From the NCBI RefSeq assembly GCF_003934165.1, contig NZ_RKST01000007.1:124001-188000 (forward strand): 64,000 nucleotides of DNA, in the 5' to 3' direction. The notes beneath the pieces are model-generated. The model was not told the origin of the DNA and did not search any database. It saw only the letters and a program-made list of their open reading frames with translations. Both the position numbers and the translations under genes were made by a program. Below are positions 55,925 through 63,649 of the stretch, piece by piece (position 1 is the first letter of the stretch; each line of letters begins with the position of its first letter). Origin of the DNA: Borborobacter arsenicus (GTDB taxonomy: Bacteria; Pseudomonadota; Alphaproteobacteria; Rhizobiales; Rhizobiaceae).

Positions 55925-55979
55925 TTGACTGCGGTCATGACAGTGTCATATGTGGCCCGTATATCCATCATATCTGGAT
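55925..55979 (+). promoter_or_regulatory. arsR1 promoter and ArsR operator
   Basis: A -35-like TTGACT (55925-55930) and a weak -10 around 55948-55953 (ATATGT) are followed by the dyad ATCCA-TCATATC-TGGAT (55963-55979). The dyad lies 11 bp before the arsR1 start. ArsR repressors bind such short inverted repeats near the promoter, so arsenite-induced release is expected for arsR1-arsC1-acr3-arsC2. Confidence 0.55.
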
Positions 55980-55989
55980 TTGCGGATAC

Positions 55990-56322
55990 ATGGACAAGAA
56001 GATTGCATTGGCTGCGCTGGCGGCGCTCGGACAGGAAACGCGCCTCGACATCTTCCGGCTCCTCGTGAAGGCAGGGACGGAGGGCGTGCCTTCCGGCGAA
56101 GTCGCCTCCGGGCTCGGCGCGGTTCAGAACACCACGTCGGCGCATCTGAAAATCCTGCATCACGCGGGCCTCGTCCGTACCGAGCGGGACGGCCGCGTCG
56201 TTCGCTACGTCGCCGACATGACAGGGTTCCGCGACCTGCTCGCCTACCTCATGGAGGACTGCTGCAACGGCTCGCCGGAGCTGTGCCGCCCCGTCATCGA
56301 TGCCGTCACCTGCGAATGTTAG
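55990..56322 (+). CDS. arsR: ArsR-family metalloregulator (first copy)
   Basis: A 110-residue winged-helix repressor. It has ALAALGQETRLDIFRLLVKAG, the recognition helix NTTSAHLKILHHAGLVRTERDG, and a wing RVVRYVADM. A CCN motif in MEDCCNGSPELC near residue 87, plus final cysteines in VTCEC, likely form the arsenite site, in the C-terminal position known from alternative ArsR types rather than the helix-4 site of E. coli ArsR. ATG 55990 gives the normal length. It heads the arsenic operon and should bind the dyad at 55963-55979. Confidence 0.92.
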   Translation: MDKKIALAALAALGQETRLDIFRLLVKAGTEGVPSGEVASGLGAVQNTTSAHLKILHHAGLVRTERDGRVVRYVADMTGFRDLLAYLMEDCCNGSPELCRPVIDAVTCEC

Positions 56323-56335
56323 AAGGAACCTGTGA

Positions 56336-56840
56336 ATGAGTGAGAATCCATTTAACGTGCTGTTCCTGTGCACGGGCGGCGCGGTCGATCCTTGCCGAGG
56401 CCATCCTGAACCGGGTAGGGCAGGGCCGCTTCAAGGCGTTTTCGGCAGGTTCCCAGCCCAAAGGAGAGGTGCATCCTTTTGCCATCCAGCTCCTCAAGAG
56501 CCTGAATTTCGATACCTCCTTCGCGCGCTCCAAGAGTTGGGAAGAGTTTGCTGCGCCCGGCGCGCCCGAGATGCATTTCGTGTTCACCGTCTGCGACAAT
56601 GCCGCGATCGAATCCTGTCCGGTCTGGCCGGGCCAGCCTATGACCGCGCACTGGGGCGTTCTGGACCCGGCAGCGGCGGAGGGCACCAACGCCGAGAAGC
56701 ATTTGGCCTTCGCCGAGGCTTACCGGCTGCTCAACAGCCGGCTCTCTATCTTCACCAGCCTGCCGATGGCATCGATCGACAAGCTCGCGCTGCAGCGGCG
56801 GCTGGACGAAATCGGCCGGAACCTGCCGAAGGCGGGATGA
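56336..56840 (+). pseudogene. arsC: Arsenate reductase of the LMW phosphatase class, P-loop deleted by frameshift
   Basis: A low-molecular-weight phosphatase-type arsenate reductase. From ATG 56336 the frame reads NPFNVLFLCTG, then loses register at about 56377; in the next frame it continues ARSILAEAILNRVGQGRFKA with all later motifs (FSAGSQPKG, VFTVCDNAA, AHWGVLDPA). The family P-loop is CTGNSARS, so about five bases coding N and part of S are missing. A GTG at 56340 could give a 166-residue product in the second frame, but with a scrambled N-terminus and no CX5R, so it would not be active. The downstream arsC2 is intact. Confidence 0.85.
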
Positions 56841-56855
56841 ACTGACAGGCATGCC

Positions 56856-57962
56856 ATGACTGACCATGTACCGATTTCCGACGAAGCCTCTCCGGCGAGG
56901 ATCGGCTTCTTCGAAAAATACCTCACCGTCTGGGTTGCGCTCTGCATCGTCGCCGGGATCGCGCTCGGGCACATGCTGCCCGGCCTGTTTGGCGTGATTG
57001 CCGCGGCGGAGATCGCCAAGGTGAACCTTCCGGTCGCGGTGCTGATCTGGCTGATGATCGTGCCCATGCTGCTGCGCGTCGACTTCGCGTCCCTGGCGCA
57101 GGTCGGCACATACTGGCGCGGTATCGGCGTCACCCTTTTCATCAACTGGGCGGTGAAGCCGTTTTCGATGGCGCTGCTCGGCTGGCTCTTCGTCGGCTGG
57201 CTGTTCCGGCCCTGGCTGCCGGAAGCGCAGATCGATTCCTACATCGCGGGCCTGATCATCCTGGCGGCAGCACCTTGCACCGCGATGGTGTTCGTCTGGT
57301 CGAACCTGACCCGGGGCGACCCGAACTTCACGCTGTCGCAGGTAGCGCTCAACGACGCGATCATGATCGTCGCCTTCGCGCCGATCGTCGGCCTGCTGCT
57401 CGGCCTCTCGGCGATCACGGTTCCTTGGGACACGCTGCTGCTCTCGGTGGTCCTCTACATCGTTCTGCCCGTCGTCGTGGCGCAGGTCGTGCGCCGACGG
57501 CTGCTGGTCACCGGAGGACGGGCAGCGCTCGACGGATTGCTCGCCAGGCTCCAGCCCGTCTCGCTCGTTTCACTGCTGGCGACGCTGGTCCTGCTGTTCG
57601 GCTTCCAGGGCGAGCAGATCATAGCCCAGCCTCTCGTGATCGCCCTTCTCGCCGTGCCGATCCTGATCCAGGTCTACTTCAACTCCGGTCTCGCCTACCT
57701 GCTCAACCGGATCTCGGGGGAGCGGCATTGCGTGGCGGGCCCGTCGGCGCTGATCGGCGCGTCCAACTTCTTCGAGCTTGCGGTGGCGGCCGCGATCGTC
57801 CTGTTCGGCCTGAACTCAGGCGCGGCGCTCGCCACCGTGGTCGGCGTGCTGGTCGAGGTTCCGGTGATGCTGTCGGTCGTCTGGATCGTGAACCGCAGCA
57901 AGGACTGGTACGAGGCGGGCTCGGCCGTTGCTCCGACCGCGATCAGGAACCCTGCCGAATGA
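56856..57962 (+). CDS. acr3: Arsenite efflux transporter, ACR3 family
   Basis: A 368-residue inner-membrane arsenite exporter with ten predicted helices. It has FFEKYLTVWVALCIVAGIALGHMLPGLF at the start and IWLMIVPMLLRVDF near 65. The catalytic cysteine region is LAAAPCTAMVFVWSNLTRGDPN near 140, followed by the conserved glutamate region IGASNFFELAVAAAI near 305. These match Acr3, not ArsB. It exports As(III) with the proton-motive force. It sits 15 bp after the arsC remnant and overlaps arsC2 by 4 bp. Confidence 0.95.
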   Translation: MTDHVPISDEASPARIGFFEKYLTVWVALCIVAGIALGHMLPGLFGVIAAAEIAKVNLPVAVLIWLMIVPMLLRVDFASLAQVGTYWRGIGVTLFINWAVKPFSMALLGWLFVGWLFRPWLPEAQIDSYIAGLIILAAAPCTAMVFVWSNLTRGDPNFTLSQVALNDAIMIVAFAPIVGLLLGLSAITVPWDTLLLSVVLYIVLPVVVAQVVRRRLLVTGGRAALDGLLARLQPVSLVSLLATLVLLFGFQGEQIIAQPLVIALLAVPILIQVYFNSGLAYLLNRISGERHCVAGPSALIGASNFFELAVAAAIVLFGLNSGAALATVVGVLVEVPVMLSVVWIVNRSKDWYEAGSAVAPTAIRNPAE

Positions 57963-58381
57963 CGATGACCATCTACCACAACCCGGACTGCGGCACGTCC
58001 AGAAACACTCTCGCCATGATCCGCCAGTCCGGCGAAGAGCCGGAGGTGATCGAATACCTGAAGACCCCGCCGTCGCGCGAGAAGCTGATCGAGCTGATTG
58101 CCGCGATGGGCATCACCCCGCGCGAACTGCTGCGCGAGAGGGGCACGCCCTACGCGGAACTCGGACTCGGCGACCCCAAATGGACGGACGACGAACTGAT
58201 CGACTTCATGCTCGCCTATCCGATTCTGATCAACAGGCCGATCGTCGTCACGCCCCAGGGCACCAGGCTGTGCCGTCCTTCCGAGACGGTCCTGGATGTC
58301 CTGCCAAATCCCGACATCGGTCCTTTCACCAAGGACAACGGCGAGGTCGTGATCGACGCGTCGGGCAGGCGCGTGCGCTGA
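57959..58381 (+). CDS. arsC: Arsenate reductase, glutaredoxin-dependent
   Basis: Reduces arsenate to arsenite with glutathione and glutaredoxin. The 140-residue protein has the catalytic cysteine in [18 protein letters not shown] (near residue 11) and the arginine triad in [17 protein letters not shown] and [17 protein letters not shown]. It is the ArsC class of E. coli plasmid R773, distinct in fold from the damaged reductase upstream. It starts at ATG 57959 overlapping the acr3 stop. It is now the only intact arsenate reductase in the cluster. Confidence 0.94.
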   Translation: MTMTIYHNPDCGTSRNTLAMIRQSGEEPEVIEYLKTPPSREKLIELIAAMGITPRELLRERGTPYAELGLGDPKWTDDELIDFMLAYPILINRPIVVTPQGTRLCRPSETVLDVLPNPDIGPFTKDNGEVVIDASGRRVR

Positions 58382-58434
58382 CGCTATTTCGGTTTTTGTC
58401 GAAGCAGGGTTGACCTGCATGCGATGCCATCTAT

Positions 58435-58454
58435 ATTTCCAAGTAAATCGAAAT
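58435..58454 (+). promoter_or_regulatory. Candidate operator upstream of arsH
   Basis: The 115-bp gap between arsC2 and arsH contains the dyad ATTTC-N10-GAAAT inside AT-rich DNA. This suggests that arsH has its own promoter under one of the two ArsR proteins. The sequence does not match the arsR1 dyad closely, so the assignment is tentative. Confidence 0.3.
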
Positions 58455-58496
58455 TACGCTCACATTGCATCGCGCACGAGTGCCTGGAGTTCGCCG

Positions 58497-59228
58497 ATGA
58501 CCGACGCCGCATGTCCGATGGACACTTTCCCGAACATTGATGAGGACCAATTCCAGCCTCTCGATCCGGCCGCGCTCTTCGACGGGCCGCGAGCCACGCA
58601 CCCGCCACGCATCCTGATGCTCTACGGGTCTCTGCGGGAACGCTCCTATTCCAGGCTGGCGACGGAAGAAGCGGCGCGAATCCTGCGGAGGCTCGGTGCC
58701 GAAGTACGCATCTTCAATCCTTCCGGACTGCCGCTTCCGGATTCGGCGACGGCCGATCATTCCAAGGTCAAGGAGCTGCGCGAGCTGTCGCTGTGGTCGG
58801 AGGGACAGGTCTGGTGCTCGCCCGAGCGGCACGGCTCCATGACAGGCATCATGAAGGCCCAGATCGACTGGCTGCCGCTGTCGCTTGGCGGCGTTCGCCC
58901 GACCCAGGGCCGCACGCTCGCGGTCATGCAGGTCAGCGGTGGGTCCCAGAGCTTCAACGCCGTCAACCAGCTTCGGATTCTCGGCCGCTGGATGCGGATG
59001 TTCACGATCCCCAACCAGAGTTCCGTCGCCAAGGCATTCAACGAGTTCGACGAGGCGGGACGGATGAAGCCGTCGTCCTATTACGACCGGATCGTGGACG
59101 TGATGGAGGAACTGATGAAGCTCACCCTGCTGTTGCGCGACCGGACTGGTTACCTGACGGACCGCTATTCGGAGCGCGTCGAGACCGCGGAGGAGGTTTC
59201 CAGGCGGGTGAACCAGCGGTCGCAATGA
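58497..59228 (+). CDS. arsH: NADPH-dependent FMN reductase / organoarsenical oxidase ArsH
   Basis: A 243-residue flavoprotein that oxidises trivalent methylated and aromatic arsenicals to less toxic forms. The flavodoxin-like fold starts with [26 protein letters not shown] (FMN loop, about residues 39-64). [55 protein letters not shown] is the ArsH core across about 105-160. The start ATG 58497 gives the standard N-terminus FPNIDEDQF. It is the last gene of the first arsenic group, read in the same direction as arsR2. Confidence 0.94.
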   Translation: MTDAACPMDTFPNIDEDQFQPLDPAALFDGPRATHPPRILMLYGSLRERSYSRLATEEAARILRRLGAEVRIFNPSGLPLPDSATADHSKVKELRELSLWSEGQVWCSPERHGSMTGIMKAQIDWLPLSLGGVRPTQGRTLAVMQVSGGSQSFNAVNQLRILGRWMRMFTIPNQSSVAKAFNEFDEAGRMKPSSYYDRIVDVMEELMKLTLLLRDRTGYLTDRYSERVETAEEVSRRVNQRSQ

Positions 59229-59292
59229 CGCTAATTCGAGACTTCTGGAAATTCCATTTGACGGCGACATAGCGGATATGTAGGCTAATTCC

Positions 59293-59616
59293 ATGAAACT
59301 CGAAAAAGCAGCATTGCAGCTCGAAGCCCTGGGCAATCCGACGCGGCTGCAGCTTTACCGCACGCTGGTGCGGGCTGGCGACGAGGGCCTGCCCGTCGGG
59401 CGGATTCAGGACAAGCTCGACATCCCGGCCTCCACCCTTTCGCATCACCTTAAACGGCTTGTCGACACGGGCCTCGTCTCGCAGGAGCGGCAGGCGACCA
59501 CGTTGATCTGCCGTGCCCATTATCCTGCGATGCAGTCCCTGATCGGCTATCTCGCCGACGAATGCTGCGCCGACGGTTCCTGTCCGCCAGTCGCCAGGAA
59601 AGCCGAACTCACCTGA
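59293..59616 (+). CDS. ArsR-family metalloregulator (second copy)
   Basis: A 107-residue ArsR repressor with LEALGNPTRLQLYRTLVRAG and helix ASTLSHHLKRLVDTGLVSQER. Its C-terminal cysteines, in ADECCADGSCPP near residue 92, probably form the As(III) site as in the first ArsR. A promoter with TTGACG (59258-59263) and TAGGCT 17 bp later places transcription start almost at the ATG, so the message may be leaderless; no clear ribosome site is seen. An 11-bp palindrome TGGAAATTCCA (59246-59256) touches the -35. Confidence 0.9.
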   Translation: MKLEKAALQLEALGNPTRLQLYRTLVRAGDEGLPVGRIQDKLDIPASTLSHHLKRLVDTGLVSQERQATTLICRAHYPAMQSLIGYLADECCADGSCPPVARKAELT

Positions 59617-59667
59617 TCGTTCTCTTTTTTGCGCAATTAGTTCGAACATGCCAGAAGGATCGAATCT

Positions 59668-60264
59668 ATGAACATAGCGTCCCCTCTCGATCTTCCGGTT
59701 GCTGTCATCGGCGCAGGCCCGGTCGGCCTTGCCGCCGCGGCACATCTGGCCAGCCGAGGTCTCCGGCCGCTGGTCCTTGAGAAGGGCGCGAGCGTCGGGG
59801 CAGCGCTTCTCGAGTGGGGGCACGTCCGGGTCTTCTCTCCTTGGCGATACAACGTCGACGAGGCGGCGCGCGGTCTCCTCGGACGGACCGGCTGGTGCGT
59901 TCCCGATCCCGACTGGCTTCCGACCGGGGGCGAGATCGTGCGCGACTACCTTGCCCCGCTCGCGGCGGTTCCGGAGATCGCGTCGAACCTGAAGCTCGCG
60001 TCGAACCTGAAGCTCGGGGCGACGGTGAAGGCCGCGCGCGAAGTTTACTTGGTGCTGCCCGAGACGGGCGTTTGCAATGCTGCGCCTTCAGCTGGGGGCG
60101 GCGATGGCGCATCAGGGTGTTGCGGCGGTCCTGTTCCTGAAGGTGTCGACGCTTGTTGCGTTGACGACGCAGTGGCCAAGGAACTTGGGGACGCAGGGTG
60201 CGGATGCGGAGAGCGGGTATCCGAACCCGCCGCGGCTGCCGGGTGCTGCCGGAGCGCCGCGTGA
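59668..60264 (+). CDS. Arsenic-operon flavoprotein, internally deleted
   Basis: A 198-residue protein joining two ends of a larger arsenic-operon flavin monooxygenase-like protein (normally about 450 residues). Residues 8-115 keep the FAD motif VAVIGAGPVGLAAAAHLA and WGHVRVFSPWRYNVDE. From about residue 125 the sequence jumps to VYLVLPETGVC and a cysteine-rich tail with GCCGG, ACCVDD, GCGCGE and GCCRSA. The loss is in frame. An 18-bp tandem repeat (59980-60015) just before the junction duplicates ASNLKL. The NADPH domain is missing, so the enzyme is probably inactive, though the tail could still bind arsenite. Confidence 0.7.
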   Translation: MNIASPLDLPVAVIGAGPVGLAAAAHLASRGLRPLVLEKGASVGAALLEWGHVRVFSPWRYNVDEAARGLLGRTGWCVPDPDWLPTGGEIVRDYLAPLAAVPEIASNLKLASNLKLGATVKAAREVYLVLPETGVCNAAPSAGGGDGASGCCGGPVPEGVDACCVDDAVAKELGDAGCGCGERVSEPAAAAGCCRSAA

Positions 60265-61472
60265 AGCCAGCGGGAGAAGGCGCGGGAACCGGATGGTTCA
60301 TCAGCGCTCTGGGAGCCGCCCAGATATGCTCGTGGGGAACGCTGTTCTACGGCTTCCCCCTGATCGCGGAGGCTATGCGGACCGGCCTCGGCTGGTCCAA
60401 GCCCGAGCTTTATGGCGCGGCTACGCTCGGCATGTTCCTCGCTGGACTGGCTGCGTATCCGGTCGGTTCGGCGATCGACAGAGGCCACGGCCGCGCGCTC
60501 ATGTCCGGCGCGTCAGTGATCGCCGGAGTGCTGCTTGTCGCATGGTCTCAGGTTTCCAGCCTGACGGCTTTCTATGCCGTCATGGCGGTTCTAGGATGCA
60601 TGCAGGCGGCGACACTCTACGAGCCCGCTTTTGCTGTGATCGCGCGGCGGGTGGGACCCCTGAACGCGCGGCGGGGGATAACGGCCCTGACGCTCTGGGG
60701 CGGCTTCGCCAGTACGGTGTTCATTCCGCTCATCCAGTTGCTGATCGACATCTATGGATGGCGGGGCGCGCTCCTTGGGATGGCCGCCGTGAACGGCATC
60801 GTCTGCGGCGGCCTGTATCTGACTGCGATTGACCCTTCCAAGGATTCCCCGGCGCGGATCGCGCACCCGGACGAGGCGGCGCCGCTGGCTGGGAAGCACG
60901 CCGTGGCGGCAGCCATGAGGAAGCCGTGTTACTGGGGGCTGATGCTGGCCTGGGTTTCCTACGCCGCGGCCTTCTCGTCGCTCACCTATCACCTCTACCC
61001 TTTGCTCCTCGAGCGCGGCCTGGACGCTGCAGGGGTCGTGACGGTCATGGCCGTGATCGGCCCGGCCCAAGTCATCGGGCGGATTGCGATCATGGCGTTC
61101 GCGTCTCGCGCTCCCGTGAAGGCGATCGGATCGGTGGTCGTGATCGTGTTCCCCCTTGCCGTGATCGGCCTGTCATTCGCCCCACCCGAGGTTTCGGTGA
61201 TCGCCGCAATCGCCGCCTTCTACGGGGCAGCCAACGGCACGATCACCATCGTGCGGGGGATAGCCGTGCCTGAAATGGTGACGCGGCAAGCTTACGGCGC
61301 AGTCAACGGCTCTCTCGTCGCGCCGATGAACTTCATGCAGGCGGCGGCACCTCTTGCGGCGGCCGTCATATGGCAGGCCAGCGGCGGCTACGATGCCGTC
61401 CTGGTGGCCATTTTTGCGGGTTCTCTCACCTTGTGTCTTGGCTTCTGGTTTGCAGCCGCAAAGAGCCGATAG
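60261..61472 (+). CDS. MFS transporter, arsenic-operon associated
   Basis: A 403-residue 12-helix major facilitator. It opens with GWFISALGAAQICSWGTLFYGFPLIAEAMRTGLGWSKPELYGAATLGMF and contains RRVGPLNARRGITALTLWGGFASTVF near 140. Its start is GTG 60261, overlapping the flavoprotein stop (GTGA), a sign of a shared operon with arsR2. Similar MFS genes follow flavoprotein genes in other arsenic operons, so export of an arsenic compound is likely but not shown. No domain links it to ArsJ. Confidence 0.82.
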   Translation: MKPAGEGAGTGWFISALGAAQICSWGTLFYGFPLIAEAMRTGLGWSKPELYGAATLGMFLAGLAAYPVGSAIDRGHGRALMSGASVIAGVLLVAWSQVSSLTAFYAVMAVLGCMQAATLYEPAFAVIARRVGPLNARRGITALTLWGGFASTVFIPLIQLLIDIYGWRGALLGMAAVNGIVCGGLYLTAIDPSKDSPARIAHPDEAAPLAGKHAVAAAMRKPCYWGLMLAWVSYAAAFSSLTYHLYPLLLERGLDAAGVVTVMAVIGPAQVIGRIAIMAFASRAPVKAIGSVVVIVFPLAVIGLSFAPPEVSVIAAIAAFYGAANGTITIVRGIAVPEMVTRQAYGAVNGSLVAPMNFMQAAAPLAAAVIWQASGGYDAVLVAIFAGSLTLCLGFWFAAAKSR

Positions 61473-61501
61473 ACGTGTGACAGAGAGTGTGAGTTCTCGC
61501 C

Positions 61502-62392
61502 GAAGTGCGACTTTTCAGTCAGGGCAGGGTAGCTGTGTCACCGATTGTCGGCCAGCAGCTTTTGCCCGAACACTTCGGCCGGCGTCCTGAAGCCCAGGCA
61601 TTTGCGTGGCGTTGCGTTGAGATGGGCGCACAGCTGCTAGAGGTCCCGATGTTCGATTGACAACGGATCGAGGTCCCGCGGCAGCCATTTGCGTGCACGA
61701 CGGTTGGTATTTTCCACCGTGCCTTTCTGCCATGGCGCCTGCGGATCGCAGAACCATGTCCGAGCGCCGAGCCCGGCTTGGAGATAAGGCCAGTCGGTAA
61801 ACTCGGTGCCGCGATCGAAGGTGATGGAACGGCGGGCGGCATGGGGAAGGGGGCCGAGAACATTGATCAGCCCTTCCATGACGCCGCCTGACGTGCCTCG
61901 GCCGGCGGCGGGCGCGGCTTTCAGGCAGATAGCGCCACAGCTTTATCTCCTGGCCATCGGCCGAATAGGCAAAGCGATAGATCGTCTCGTGGCAGACGCG
62001 GACGCCGCTGCGTTCATAAGCCAATCGACCGGCGATTTGCTCGGGCGACCAACCATGCTTGATACGCTCGATGATCGAGGCGCGAAGTTTCGGATGTCGG
62101 ATGAGCTTACGATAACGGCTGCGGCGTTCCTTGGCCCGGCTGTTGGCCGCCCCGCAGAAATAGCCGGTCAAATCCGGCATCTCCCGGTCCTCGAACTTGT
62201 TGCGCGCAATCTCGCGGAAAATCGCCGACCGATGACGGCCGAGCTTCTCCGCAATTGTATCGACACTGACGCCGGCCTGGCGCCAGCGCTCGATCTTGCG
62301 GCGTTCATCCAAAGTGATTTGGGAGTAGGTGCGGTTCATGTGCGGTTCCCTGCATGCGATAAACCGTTGGTATCGCTGCAAAGTCGCACTTC
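61502..62392 (-). mobile_element. IS30-family insertion sequence, internally deleted
   Basis: An 891-bp element with 13-bp ends GAAGTGCGACTTT (61502-61514) and AAAGTCGCACTTC (62380-62392). IS30 elements are normally 1.0-1.2 kb, so a few hundred base pairs are missing. It lies between the arsenic operon and the DUF5615/DUF433 pair. The target duplication is not clear. It is not able to move by itself because its transposase is broken. Confidence 0.8.
61538..62339 (-). pseudogene. IS30 transposase with central deletion and stop
   Basis: The N-terminal half from ATG 62339 is normal: TYSQITLDERRKIERWRQAG, AEKLGRHRSAIFREIARNKF and WSPEQIAGRLAYERSGVRVC. After YLPESRARRRPRH (near 61900) the sequence jumps, in another frame, to the C-terminal part with MEGLINVLGPLPHAARRSIT, FDRGTEF and QKGTVENTNRRARKWLPRD. 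The stretch with the first catalytic aspartate is gone. A TAG then interrupts near 61640 before QLCAHLNATPRKCLGFRTPA. The protein cannot be functional. Confidence 0.85.
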
Positions 62393-62501
62393 AAGATAGA
62401 ACGCACCCCGCTACATAAACAAGTCGCATAAGATCTCTTATGGAGCTAAGATATTGATATTAATAAATTAAATTTGTATGATGACAGACATCCCTAGTGG
62501 G

Positions 62502-62917
62502 TCACTCTTTCGGAAGCGCGTAGCGGATAATGCGCAGCGTCTCCTCGTCCTCAAGTGTTACTTCGAGGACTTGATTGACAAGATCGCCATCGTGATTGAG
62601 CTCGACCAGCGCCTGCTCGAAAGCTCCACCTGCATGTCTAGATCCATGCTTGGCGGGCCGTTGAGGCAGACGAGTCCAGCGTGGATTACGACGTCAGCAT
62701 ATTGACCTTTGGCGCCTGGATTATCCTTTGGGCCCCGAAAATCGACGGAGTTTTTGGTGACGAAGGTCCAGTCGCCATCGAGGATGACCGGCTTGAGTTC
62801 CCAATCCTTGAGCCCGGCGAGCCCCAGCCATACGACATGATTGGCCTCGCCGTGGCCCTTTTCATGCGCGATTTTTGTGAGCTCCGGACTTAGGCACTCA
62901 TCAATCAGGAACTTCGT
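62502..62917 (-). pseudogene. DUF5615 PIN-like toxin, start codon lost and frameshifted
   Basis: The minus strand reads KFLIDECLSPELTKIAHEKG, then WTFVTKNSVDFRGPK and HAGLVCLNGPPSMDLDMQVEL, a DUF5615 PIN-like toxin. The codon at the expected start is ACG (62917-62915) instead of ATG. Near 62620 one T appears missing, after which FEQALVELNHDGDLVNQVLE and LRIIRYALPKE continue in another frame to a TGA at 62502. The pair partner is the DUF433 antitoxin directly upstream. With no start and a frameshift, the toxin is inactive. Confidence 0.8.
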
Positions 62918-63567
62918 CCTGCCTTCCTGAGCCGTGGAACACGGCGATCGCTGACGATGACGGAGCCTTCCGGAAGGTCGCCGGTGGCGCGAGGGCGGCC
63001 ACGGAGCGGGTTGGCTTCGGCGTAGATGCTCGCCAGCCTGACCTTCTCAACATCGATGCTGGGGTAAGCCTCCAGGATCCGGTCGATCGGATGATCAGCC
63101 GCGACCGATGCAGCGACATCGTAAACCGGAATGCGCGTGCCCCGGATAACGGGCGCTCCGCCGAGCACATCACTCGAGGACGTTACCATTTCCCGGGAAG
63201 CCTCGAGATCGGACATGCGGTCGCTCGTATTCTTGAGGAACGGCCTGAGATCGATCGTGAGAAACTCATCGCGCACTGTCCAATCCTCGCGCAACAGTGC
63301 AGCCCATGCGAGTCCGCGCGCGCGTGTGAGCTTCGACTCTACAGTCCTGATCGCAAATAGTCGCTCTTCTGAGGTCAGTCGCTTTGCGGTCTCGAAGTAG
63401 AAGCTGATGAACGAGCAGGCGCCGGCCAGAACGTGTCGGCCGTTGTCGACCGATACGAAGGCCTCCGGCAAAATGCGCTCGTCGATGGCGCGATTGACGT
63501 CGCGCAGGCTCACTCGCGAGACTACGGCCGCCTCGGTTGGCTTGAGCATTTCCGCAACTGCGGGCAT
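62905..63567 (-). CDS. DUF433-domain antitoxin
   Basis: A 220-residue protein. Residues 140-195 are a DUF433 domain, with SDVLGGAPVIRGTRIPVYDVAASVAADHPIDRILEAYPSI. The first 110 residues look like a DNA-binding and dimerisation part, with SLRDVNRAIDERILPEAFVS near 20. Such proteins are antitoxins of DUF5615 PIN-like toxins. A ribosome site GGAGCAGG precedes ATG 63567, and an AT-rich promoter with TATTATATAT lies near 63605-63620. The C-terminus carries three extra residues because the expected TGA is now CGA. The protein looks intact although its toxin is dead. Confidence 0.85.
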   Translation of the reverse strand: MPAVAEMLKPTEAAVVSRVSLRDVNRAIDERILPEAFVSVDNGRHVLAGACSFISFYFETAKRLTSEERLFAIRTVESKLTRARGLAWAALLREDWTVRDEFLTIDLRPFLKNTSDRMSDLEASREMVTSSSDVLGGAPVIRGTRIPVYDVAASVAADHPIDRILEAYPSIDVEKVRLASIYAEANPLRGRPRATGDLPEGSVIVSDRRVPRLRKAGRSS

Positions 63568-63625
63568 GTCACCTGCTCCAAATTAAATCTTCCGACAGAT
63601 CGAAATATATAATAGAGCCCTCGAA
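63568..63625 (-). promoter_or_regulatory. Promoter and ribosome site of the DUF433 gene
   Basis: Read on the minus strand, an AT-rich -10 region TATTATATAT is followed about 40 bp later by GGAGCAGG, 5 bp before the ATG. A -35 is less clear (TTCGAG or an earlier TTATAA). Confidence 0.4.
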
Positions 63626-63649
63626 CTTATAAGGGAGTCTCTTTCAGCA

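Noticed and set aside
55789..56373. 194-codon minus-strand frame opposite arsR1
   Set aside because: Antisense to a clear ArsR gene and overlapping the hip and ars promoters; no domain seen.
56340..56840. 166-codon open frame from GTG taken as an intact arsenate reductase
   Set aside because: The N-terminal residues are an out-of-frame reading of the family start and the CX5R loop is missing. It is better described as a frameshifted pseudogene.
59980..60015. Tandem 18-bp repeat as a CRISPR or VNTR array
   Set aside because: Only two direct copies without spacers, inside a coding frame. It is a local duplication, not an array.
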